From: a virus
IMG/VR virus record: IMGVR_UViG_3300022538_000866
Span: 1-49,877 of that record
DNA length: 49,877 bases
Direction: 5' to 3' (one strand)
Shown here: positions 12,812-18,988 of the stretch, piece by piece
Position numbering within the stretch: the first letter of the stretch is position 1
How the letters are laid out: each line of letters starts with the position of its first letter
Notes under the pieces: model-generated
The model's database searches: none
Told to the model about the DNA's origin: nothing
The model's input: only the letters and a program-made list of their open reading frames with translations
Program-made: the position numbers and the translations under genes

Positions 12812-13869
12812 CAATAATAAATAATCCAAGTAAGGCCATCACTCTCTACAAAATCACTCCTGCGGAAATAGCAGAGCGACTAAAGGCATATGATAGCCTG
12901 AAGGTGGTCGAGGGGGACCCCAAGTCCTATAAGGAAGTTAGGTCGGTTTTGACGGCCCTGGTGCGTACAAGGACTGGGGTCGAGGAAAGACGGCTAGTAT
13001 TGGGAAGGAATTATCGAGGATTGGTTGAGAAATCGATTTCGAATATCAATAAAGCTGCCGAAATGCTTGCTAATCCTATGGCTCCCTATGAAGAACGATT
13101 TAAATCTGAACTTAAAACCGAAGATGCCCGCTTGGATGGAATTAAGGCGGAAAAGATCCACCTGGAAGAAGAGAGAAAAGAGAATATCAGAGCAGAGATC
13201 TTCAAAATACAAGAATCGGCCATGCCTACTGTCCTTGGTGTGATGATTCTGGAACATCTACGGGAACTATCCACCAGCCTTGAGGACATGGAGATTACAG
13301 TAGAAGAATATCAGGAATTTACGGACGAAGCCACAAAAGTCTTGGATGACTCTTACAATGCTGTGCAAGATGCCATAACCGCCCGAATCAAGCTCAACAA
13401 TGAAGAGGCAAGGCGCAGGGCAGAGGCTGAGCGTTTGGCGAAGATTCAATTAAAGCAGGAGGCGGATCAGGTCGTTATCGATAAGGCCAACCTGAAGATA
13501 AGATTGGCCCAGAAGAAAATTGATGATGACAAGGCTGAGCTGGCTGCTGAGAAGCAAGCGGAAGCGGATAGGAAGGAAAGGGAGAAATTTGAGAAAGAAG
13601 CCACAAAGAAGGCCGAGGCCACCGCCGCTCAAAAGGTCGTAGACGATGCTTTAAAGAAAGAGGCGAAGAAAAAGGCTGATGAGGCGGAGAAGGCCCGGGA
13701 AGAAGCGCTAAAACCTGACCGAAGCAAAATGGAAGACTTTGCCAATTACCTACAAGAAAATATCCCATACCCAGAGCTTCAACTGGATGAGTTTAGAGAC
13801 CTGCTTAAATCAGTCAGGACACAAATCTATGACATAGGAAATGAGATTTTGGAAGCCTTATCAGGCTGA
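12772..13869 (+). CDS. Coiled-coil protein of the RecE/RecT operon (DUF1351-like)
   Basis: 365 residues. The start at ATG 12772 is chosen because AAAGGAGG lies 8 bases upstream; an earlier start at 12733 lacks one. Residues 40-110 have the pattern of DUF1351-type proteins found beside phage annealing proteins (TRTGVEERRLVLGRNYRG). Residues 210-330 are a long Ala/Lys/Glu coiled coil. It probably supports recombination or replication. Several nested ORFs are low-complexity shadows. Confidence 0.75.
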   Translation: MPKEKKETVNQELTIINNPSKAITLYKITPAEIAERLKAYDSLKVVEGDPKSYKEVRSVLTALVRTRTGVEERRLVLGRNYRGLVEKSISNINKAAEMLANPMAPYEERFKSELKTEDARLDGIKAEKIHLEEERKENIRAEIFKIQESAMPTVLGVMILEHLRELSTSLEDMEITVEEYQEFTDEATKVLDDSYNAVQDAITARIKLNNEEARRRAEAERLAKIQLKQEADQVVIDKANLKIRLAQKKIDDDKAELAAEKQAEADRKEREKFEKEATKKAEATAAQKVVDDALKKEAKKKADEAEKAREEALKPDRSKMEDFANYLQENIPYPELQLDEFRDLLKSVRTQIYDIGNEILEALSG

Positions 13870-13877
13870 GGCATTAA

Positions 13878-14069
13878 CGAAAAAGAGCTTTTTACGCCTG
13901 TGGTCATGCATCATGGAGAAAATGTTGGATATGTGGCAAATATGATGATCCTAATAATCTTTATATACGCAGTTACAGGCCTAAAGGGGGCTGTGTTTAT
14001 CATAGACAGTGTAAAAGCAACTATCAAAGCGCAGGCAGAGAAATTATAAAGAATGCTCAGGAGTTATAA
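13878..14069 (+). pseudogene. Zinc-finger gene lacking a start codon
   Basis: A frame from 13878 to the TAA at 14067-14069 has clean zinc-ligand text: ACGHASWRKCWICGKYDDP and GGCVYHRQCKSNYQ. It has no ATG, GTG or TTG. The preceding frame reads NEKELFTP and would join it if one base were restored near 13900, so a one-base deletion seems likely. Its stop overlaps the next gene (TAATG). Recoding cannot be excluded. Confidence 0.45.
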
Positions 14070-14272
14070 TGAAAATCAAATTAGTCTTTGACGACTGGCT
14101 GGAGGAAGGAAAAACCATTTATCACACGCTTAAAGGTGTCGATTTGGCAATGAGTGATTTTCATGGTGGCTCAACCTTTCAGGGCACCATCAAGCTCAAT
14201 ATCGACCAGGAGAAAGAATTACAAGATGCCCTGAAAAAGGGGTATCGGCCTGTTTTTTGGGTGACGCAATAA
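14069..14272 (+). CDS. Small hypothetical protein
   Basis: 67 residues. MKIKLVFDDWLEEGKTIY, then GSTFQGTIKLNIDQEKEL: an alpha/beta protein often seen between annealing and exonuclease genes in phages, function unknown. Preceded by CAGGAG and overlapping the previous stop. Confidence 0.7.
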   Translation: MKIKLVFDDWLEEGKTIYHTLKGVDLAMSDFHGGSTFQGTIKLNIDQEKELQDALKKGYRPVFWVTQ

Positions 14273-14292
14273 ACATTAATTGGAGGTAACTA

Positions 14293-15150
14293 ATGTCAGA
14301 AGAAATCAAGCCAGGATTTTACAGACAATCACTATGGAACTATATAAACGGCCCTGGAATTAATCGCTCGTCTCTCCATGAGATATTGCGATCTGCCGGG
14401 CATATGCAATACAAACAGGAAAACCCTACCGGCACTAAACCTCTCCGTGTTGGAGATGGTGAACATGCCGCAGTGCTGGAACCCGAGCGTTTTGAGAAGG
14501 AATATATTGTATTGCCGCAGGACTGCAAACCCGGGACGAAAGAAAATCCCAATAAAGGTATGGGAACTCGGAAAGCAGCATTTGAAGAAGCGGCAGAGGC
14601 AAAGGGCCAGACAATCCTTGATCCTGCCGAGGTCCAGAATATCCGAGAGATGGCCGGTGTCATCCATGCCGATCAGAATGCTATGGATCTGCTATGTGAT
14701 GGAGAAGCGGAAATATCGGGATATTTCGTAGATCCTGAATATGGTATCCTGGTCAAAATCCGCTTGGATTATATTAACAAAGCCCAGCCAGTAATAATCG
14801 ATCTCAAGAGTTGTAGAGATGCCCGCAAATTCCCTTTTCGAGCATCGGCCTTTACTCATGGATATGACTTGCAAGCGTATATGGGGCTTTACGGTGTAAC
14901 ACAGATTACAGGGGAGGCACATAGCGAGTTTAAGTTCATCGCTATAGAATCGGAGGGCTATCATGGCCTAAAGATCTATCGGGCCGATGATGAAATGCTG
15001 GCCACCGGCTATAAAAAATACCATGAGTCCATGACGCTCTATAAGGATTGCCTGGGGAAAGATGAGTGGCATGGATATAGCTCGGAGTGCGAGGATCTTG
15101 GTTCGCCTGACTATGCTAAAGAGAGGGTAGATATGGTTATTTGGGATTAA
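14293..15150 (+). CDS. RecE/ExoVIII-like PD-(D/E)XK exonuclease
   Basis: 285 residues, ATG preceded by GGAGG. The text SSLHEILRSAGHMQY, LRVGDGEHAAVLEPE, GILVKIRLDYI and VIIDLKSCRDAR (Asp, then Asp-X-Lys) with HGYDLQAYMGLYG is the C-terminal nuclease domain of RecE (PDDEXK_12). It resects double-stranded ends 5' to 3' and hands single strands to RecT, encoded at 15556. Only the nuclease domain is present, as usual in phages. Confidence 0.88.
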   Translation: MSEEIKPGFYRQSLWNYINGPGINRSSLHEILRSAGHMQYKQENPTGTKPLRVGDGEHAAVLEPERFEKEYIVLPQDCKPGTKENPNKGMGTRKAAFEEAAEAKGQTILDPAEVQNIREMAGVIHADQNAMDLLCDGEAEISGYFVDPEYGILVKIRLDYINKAQPVIIDLKSCRDARKFPFRASAFTHGYDLQAYMGLYGVTQITGEAHSEFKFIAIESEGYHGLKIYRADDEMLATGYKKYHESMTLYKDCLGKDEWHGYSSECEDLGSPDYAKERVDMVIWD

Positions 15151-15158
15151 AGGTATTT

Positions 15159-15347
15159 ATGGAAAAAGATCGAACCTGTTTTAACTGCAAGCATTTCCAT
15201 TTGTGTTATCTACGCAGAATGATAGAGAATGCCATGAGAATTGCAAACATCAATATAGATGGCGATGCTGCACCTTGCAAATATTTAGATATTTTTGAGA
15301 CATTAGGGAAAATGTGCCTTGATTATAACTTTAAAGAGGAAATTTAA
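15159..15347 (+). CDS. Cys-rich small protein
   Basis: 62 residues from ATG 15159 (an upstream TTG at 15141 overlaps recE and is not preferred). CFNCKHFHLCYLRR looks like a small zinc or metal knuckle; similar CxxCxxxxxC text occurs in phage proteins beside RecT. Function unknown. Confidence 0.65.
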   Translation: MEKDRTCFNCKHFHLCYLRRMIENAMRIANINIDGDAAPCKYLDIFETLGKMCLDYNFKEEI

Positions 15348-15349
15348 TC

Positions 15350-15541
15350 ATGATTAAATGCGCCTGTGGAGACAAGAATTGTAAAGCTGTTATTCGATTT
15401 GATGTAGTATCCAAAGCAATTATGGTTGAAGGTAATGAAACTGGACACAATGATCAACTTTTATATCTATCGCCAAATACGATTGTTGAATTTATTCACG
15501 AACTTAAAAGAATGTTAGGTTACATAGTAGATAACAATTAA
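15350..15541 (+). CDS. Small Cys-rich protein
   Basis: 63 residues. MIKCACGDKNCKAVIRFD has the CxC/CxxxxC pattern of a short zinc site, followed by an alpha/beta body (LLYLSPNTIVEFIHELKRML). It is two bases after the previous stop and sits in the recombination operon. Function unknown. Confidence 0.65.
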   Translation: MIKCACGDKNCKAVIRFDVVSKAIMVEGNETGHNDQLLYLSPNTIVEFIHELKRMLGYIVDNN

Positions 15542-15555
15542 AATAGGAGTTTCAA

Positions 15556-16797
15556 ATGGAAGCAAAAAAAGAAAAAATACAAGAAGAAAAACTACCGGCA
15601 GAAGTAAGAGCAGATTTGTTATCAAATGAGACATCGGTCTTTTTTAATGTGGCAATGTTTGAGCAAGCGCAACGAGTAGCTACAATGTTCGCTAACTCAA
15701 CAATGATTCCGCAGCATTTCCAAAATAATGTCGGCAACTGTATGATTGGGCTAAACTATGCCATGAGGTTGCAGGCAGATCCTTTTATGGTAATGCAATG
15801 CCTTCATATCGTGCATGGCAACCCAGGGATTGAAGGGAAGCTGGTCGAAGCCATTATTAATCAGAGTGCAAAATATTCACAGCCATTGGAATATGAATGG
15901 CTGGACCCCGAGGATAAAATCACAGAAAGAAGAAAGGTCCTGAAAGCCGCCGTCCCTAGTGAATATGGATGTCAGGCTTTTATAATTGAGGCAAAAAGTG
16001 GGAAAAGAGTAACGGGTCCCAAGATTACTTGGCAACTTGTGAAAGATAATGGATGGTATGATAAAAAAGGGCCAGATGGCACGGTACCATCAAACAAGTG
16101 GCGCACCATGTCGGAAATGATGTTCTATTACCGCTGCGCTTCATGGTTTTCCAACAAGAACTGTCCTGAACTTAAACTCGGCATGCATACGGTTGAAGAG
16201 CTTCAAGACATAACCGAAATGAGGAAAATGCCAGATGGGTCATATAAGGTGAAAGAATCGGTTGCCGATACGCTCAAAGGGAAAGGCACACAGCCTGCGG
16301 GGAAAGATATTTATGAAACCAAGGATGTCGAGACTTCTGATAAAACAGAGAAAAAGGCTGAAGAGACATCTACCACAGATGAGGCCCCGCCCTACAAAAA
16401 CCTCACCAAATTAAAGTTCAACAAATGGATGAAAGATAATGCGGACAAAATCCTTGTCATGTCTCAGGAGGATAAAGACGCAATCCGGGCAGAGTTTCAG
16501 AAGCACTTCGCAGACCGACCATATCCACTGGATGAGGTGCTGGAGAAAGAGGATGAGTCTGCTAATGATAAACCGGAAGAAACTAAACTATCTGATATGG
16601 AAGCACAACAAATCGTAGATGCCAAAATTCTCCATTATGTTACCGGATCAGAAACCGATGATATGGGGGTGGTTTTAGTGCCTTGCTCACATAGAGATGA
16701 AACGCTGATCAAATACACAATGTGTAATGAGTGCATATATCAAGTCCGGGAGAAATGTATCACATGGAAGGAGTATGATAGTCAGGTTGGGGAGTAG
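15556..16797 (+). CDS. RecT-family single-strand annealing protein
   Basis: 413 residues. The core is FEQAQRVATMFANSTMIPQHFQ, NCMIGLNYAMRLQADPFMVMQ, YEWLDPEDK and MSEMMFYYRCASWFSN, the RecT fold. The C-terminal 150 residues are an acidic linker and a Cys/His-bearing end (CSHRDETLIKYTMCNECIYQVREKC), longer than most RecT proteins. It pairs with the exonuclease at 14293 for annealing-based recombination and replication. Confidence 0.88.
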   Translation: MEAKKEKIQEEKLPAEVRADLLSNETSVFFNVAMFEQAQRVATMFANSTMIPQHFQNNVGNCMIGLNYAMRLQADPFMVMQCLHIVHGNPGIEGKLVEAIINQSAKYSQPLEYEWLDPEDKITERRKVLKAAVPSEYGCQAFIIEAKSGKRVTGPKITWQLVKDNGWYDKKGPDGTVPSNKWRTMSEMMFYYRCASWFSNKNCPELKLGMHTVEELQDITEMRKMPDGSYKVKESVADTLKGKGTQPAGKDIYETKDVETSDKTEKKAEETSTTDEAPPYKNLTKLKFNKWMKDNADKILVMSQEDKDAIRAEFQKHFADRPYPLDEVLEKEDESANDKPEETKLSDMEAQQIVDAKILHYVTGSETDDMGVVLVPCSHRDETLIKYTMCNECIYQVREKCITWKEYDSQVGE

Positions 16798-16850
16798 TTT
16801 GTTTAGTTTTTTATGTCTATCTATTGTTAGATTTTTTTGAGGTTTAAGTA

Positions 16851-17087
16851 ATGTTAGAAAAATATTACAGAGAAGCTCTCAGCAATATCCTAGACTATGC
16901 TTCTGAACGAAAAGAATGCAGTCTTTATCTTGAAACTATTGAAAAAATGGCTTTGGATGCTTTGCATGGAAAAAATCTAACCAGTCAATGCAGCCGACCG
17001 GGTAATAGCCGGCCCGATTTAGTTTGTCCAGAATGTAGAAAATTGCCAAATCAGTGTGATTGTCCATTGCGGGCACCCGGCGGCTGA
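16851..17087 (+). CDS. Cassette gene 1: small helical protein, paralogue of the 7156 gene
   Basis: The frame is 78 residues, but only about the first 45 (KYYREALSNILDYASE to ALDALHGK) resemble the paralogue at 7156-7380. From about 16975 it reads through the attC site, giving Cys/Pro-rich text. That may be a natural fused tail or simply the absence of a stop. ATG at 16851 follows TTGAGG. Confidence 0.65.
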   Translation: MLEKYYREALSNILDYASERKECSLYLETIEKMALDALHGKNLTSQCSRPGNSRPDLVCPECRKLPNQCDCPLRAPGG

Positions 17088-17101
17088 TTGCTACGTTAGA
17101 T
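16975..17101 (+). other. attC-like site 1 (about 127 bp)
   Basis: R'' ATCTAAC (16975-16981) and R' GTTAGAT (17095-17101). The arms are imperfect complements with extrahelical bases: CAGTCAATGCAGCCGACCGGG near the left end against CCCGGCGGCTGATTGCTAC near the right. The centre also pairs GGGTAATAGCCGGCCC internally. Length and shape suit a long attC. Confidence 0.65.
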
Positions 17102-17119
17102 TGAAAGGAGGCGATAACA

Positions 17120-17281
17120 ATGGCAAGAACTGAAGCATACCAAGCCGGAAGAGAGGCTGCTGCTAGCGGCAAAGGTGGAAATCCGTGGGGTGGTTCTTCT
17201 GATCATAAAAGATGGAATGATTATGAAAAGGGAAAGGAAGATCAAACACAGAAAGATACGGAAAAAAAAGCGAATGATTAG
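17120..17281 (+). CDS. Cassette gene 2: small Gly-rich hypothetical protein
   Basis: 53 residues, ATG preceded by AAAGGAGG. MARTEAYQAGREAAASG then NPWGG and a charged tail (YEKGKEDQTQKDTEKK). This matches a family of short bacterial/phage proteins related to Gam/Rmf-like YxxGxxA text (ribosome modulation factor-like), but the match is weak. Function unknown. Confidence 0.65.
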   Translation: MARTEAYQAGREAAASGKGGNPWGGSSDHKRWNDYEKGKEDQTQKDTEKKAND

Positions 17282-17295
17282 TTTTCATTGAAAAA

Positions 17296-17417
17296 GCTGG
17301 CAGAGTTGTCATGGTAGACATATACAAGGGCTGTTTGTATCTCAAGTTCCAGCAGCTAATAGATTGTAGTTTATGACTATTTGACCTTGAGCGCAGGTTT
17401 AAACCCTGTCTGCCAGC
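17296..17417 (+). ncRNA. Structured 3' segment of cassette 2
   Basis: GCTGGCAG (17296-17303) and CTGCCAGC (17410-17417) close a 122-nt segment. Inside are ATACAA/TTGTAT around GGGCTGT and the palindrome AGGTTTAAACCCT. The closing stem is identical to that of the segment at 10983-11156. It directly abuts the attC R'' core, so it travels with the cassette. Confidence 0.45.
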
Positions 17418-17418
17418 A

Positions 17419-17474
17419 ATCTAACAAGTCGCTGGACCTGACGCTCGGAAGCGCAGGTCAGCTTGACGTTAGAT
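17419..17474 (+). other. attC-like site 2 (56 bp, canonical size)
   Basis: R'' ATCTAAC (17419-17425) and R' GTTAGAT (17468-17474). The central stem is GACCTG-A-CGC with GCG-CAGGTC around TCGGAA, with an extrahelical A on one arm. The flank AAGTCGCTG against CAGCTTGAC is the usual L''/L' arrangement. This is the clearest attC site in the window. Confidence 0.8.
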
Positions 17475-17478
17475 TGCT

Positions 17479-17658
17479 ATGAATAAGCAAAATTGTCATA
17501 ATTGCAAAAACGCTTACCCGAATTATCTTGGATATGACCAGGGGCCATGCTCTATCTTTGAAGAAATGCCTAATGACGAAGATTGGGAAACTTTGGATGT
17601 GTTTAAAACTGGGTGCAAATATTGGGAATCTAACAAGCGGGTGAACTTGACGCCCTGA
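17479..17658 (+). CDS. Cassette gene 3: Cys-rich small protein
   Basis: 59 residues. NCHNCKNAYPNYLGYDQG then PCSIFEEM and GCKYWE give a four-Cys metal site, similar to the gene at 15159. ATG lies only ten bases after the recombination point, with no Shine-Dalgarno in the cassette, so it may rely on upstream translation. The reading frame ends inside attC site 3. Confidence 0.7.
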   Translation: MNKQNCHNCKNAYPNYLGYDQGPCSIFEEMPNDEDWETLDVFKTGCKYWESNKRVNLTP

Positions 17659-17686
17659 TCGGGCGCAAGTTACCCATCCGTTAGAA
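17628..17686 (+). other. attC-like site 3 (59 bp)
   Basis: R'' ATCTAAC (17628-17634) and R' GTTAGAA (17680-17686). The stem AACTTG-A-CGCCC pairs with GGGCG-CAAGTT around TGATC, with AAGCGGGTG opposite CCCATCC. An extrahelical A is again present on one arm. It is the last attC; the late genes begin at 17707. Confidence 0.75.
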
Positions 17687-17706
17687 ATATCATTCTCTAG
17701 GATTAA

Positions 17707-17865
17707 TTATTGACCTTTTTCCTTTTTTGATGATAATTTCTTTATAGCCATACCGATAATATCAACAGCGATATCATCGTAAGGCCATGGCGTAATCTTA
17801 ACAATCTTTTCAGCCACGAAAAAACCCAATAAAATCCATTCCCAATTTGCGAAGATCCATTCCAT
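17707..17865 (-). CDS. Single-span membrane protein, holin-like
   Basis: 52 residues from ATG 17865 after GGAGG. One transmembrane helix (residues 8-23, NWEWILLGFFVAEKIV), then an amphipathic segment ending in a Lys-rich tail (KKLSSKKEKGQ). Small proteins of this layout sit at the end of late operons in many phages and are usually called holins; that is an inference from layout alone. Confidence 0.65.
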   Translation of the reverse strand: MEWIFANWEWILLGFFVAEKIVKITPWPYDDIAVDIIGMAIKKLSSKKEKGQ

Positions 17866-17880
17866 TTTTAATCCTCCAAT

Positions 17881-18369
17881 TTAAAGGTTAGTTTCTGTCA
17901 TCTTCGCCTTATATGCCTCTATGACCTCAGCCGTGTGAATCTTCTTAGCCACTGCTTTTGACATCACATCGGCACTAGAAGGATCATCCCCTGGCATTAT
18001 CCAACTTCGATGGTATTTTTTTGAGACTTCTTTTTCTTCATCAAAGATTCTGGTTATCCTTCGGACTGCTATCTTGCCATCTTCTTCAGGAATTCTATCA
18101 TATTTTATTATTTCCTCAAGACCAACCCCAGTGGGTTCTTGTTTCTCAGCATCAAAGTCAGCCAGCACCTTCTTATCAGTAATCGCCGCAACTATATCCT
18201 TACTTTTATCATCCCATCCTTCCATATTGTTTACATCAGCAGGTGTCATGGGGTCGCCATACTTCTCGTCTATGACTTTCCCATCCTTGATATATTCAGT
18301 CACAATCCTTACCTGGATGTTACCATTCTCTGTAACTGAATGATGAAATTTATTGATTTTTGCTATCAT
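17881..18369 (-). CDS. Hypothetical protein with an internal duplication
   Basis: 162 residues from ATG 18369 (GGAGGCGAG upstream). Two halves share a pattern: NGNIQVRIVTEYIKDGKVI..KYGDPMTPAD and DGKIAVRRITRIFDEEKEV..KYHRSWIMPGD, each followed by a helical AAIT/AVAKK segment. It lies next to the tail-fibre gene and may be a fibre chaperone or accessory. The longer frame to 18426 overlaps the fibre gene and is not preferred. Confidence 0.65.
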   Translation of the reverse strand: MIAKINKFHHSVTENGNIQVRIVTEYIKDGKVIDEKYGDPMTPADVNNMEGWDDKSKDIVAAITDKKVLADFDAEKQEPTGVGLEEIIKYDRIPEEDGKIAVRRITRIFDEEKEVSKKYHRSWIMPGDDPSSADVMSKAVAKKIHTAEVIEAYKAKMTETNL

Positions 18370-18382
18370 GTCTCGCCTCCTT

Positions 18383-18988
18383 TTATATGAAATATGTGCC
18401 TGTGACATACATGCACCCTGTACCAAATTCGGCCACTGTCACATAATCGACAACCGTCCCGCTTGTAACTTCGGCAATTTTAAAATATTCTCCGCCAGCG
18501 GCCTGTATTTCTATTACTGGAGTACCATTGAACGTAACATTATGTAAATAGACTGGTCCTGTTTGATCATACGCTGCTGCTATAGTTCCAACCGGGAAAG
18601 GCAAATCACGGAAAAAGGCATCATTAGCGCCTGTCATCCCGCCAACCCCAGCTATTTCCATCACAATAATAAAATGTACACACTTGCCAATCTTGACATA
18701 TTTTCCTGCATGAACAGTATAAGTTGCCTCGTTTCCACCTCCAGAGGCATCAAACATGCCAAGCGTGAAACCTCCCTCCTCATAATCATCCAGTGTGTTT
18801 GGGTCTGCGCTTGGAACGGCTGTGGCGGGAAAGGCTATTTGGCCGCCTGTGAGATCGATGGTAGGGATAGTAGCTTGCCCTGTAAAGGTGGGTGAATCTA
18901 TTAAATAGGGTTCTAATTCCTTAACCAACCTTTCAAGCCAAACGTCTAAGTGCAGGATATCTGTTTTGGGGGGATAGTATAGTTTCAT
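18383..18988 (-). CDS. Tail fibre or receptor-binding protein fragment
   Basis: 201 residues. Near the N-terminus TFTGQATIPTIDLTGGQIAFPA, then DPNTLDDYEEGGFTLGMFDA, is the 'LDDYEEGTW' text typical of fibre C-terminal domains. The rest is beta-rich and ends with GTYFI. There is no chaperone domain. It overlaps the ejection-protein gene by 4 bp. Confidence 0.7.
   Translation of the reverse strand: MKLYYPPKTDILHLDVWLERLVKELEPYLIDSPTFTGQATIPTIDLTGGQIAFPATAVPSADPNTLDDYEEGGFTLGMFDASGGGNEATYTVHAGKYVKIGKCVHFIIVMEIAGVGGMTGANDAFFRDLPFPVGTIAAAYDQTGPVYLHNVTFNGTPVIEIQAAGGEYFKIAEVTSGTVVDYVTVAEFGTGCMYVTGTYFI

Larger units (their letters stand above)
16826..17688 (+). mobile_element. Three-cassette integron-type array
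   Basis: Boundaries are GTTAGAT (16826), GTTAGAT (17095), GTTAGAT (17468) and GTTAGAA (17680). Each cassette's first bases are complementary to its own R'' core: 12 of 12 (16826-16837 with 16970-16981), 9 of 9 (17095-17103 with 17417-17425) and 8 of 8 (17468-17475 with 17627-17634). Each carries one small gene read in the same direction. No integrase or attI is visible. The array lies at the end of the early operon, against the late genes. Confidence 0.75.

Noticed and set aside
13025-13768. Several ORFs on both strands inside the coiled-coil gene
   Set aside because: They arise from its low-complexity Lys/Glu/Ala codons and have no start signals.
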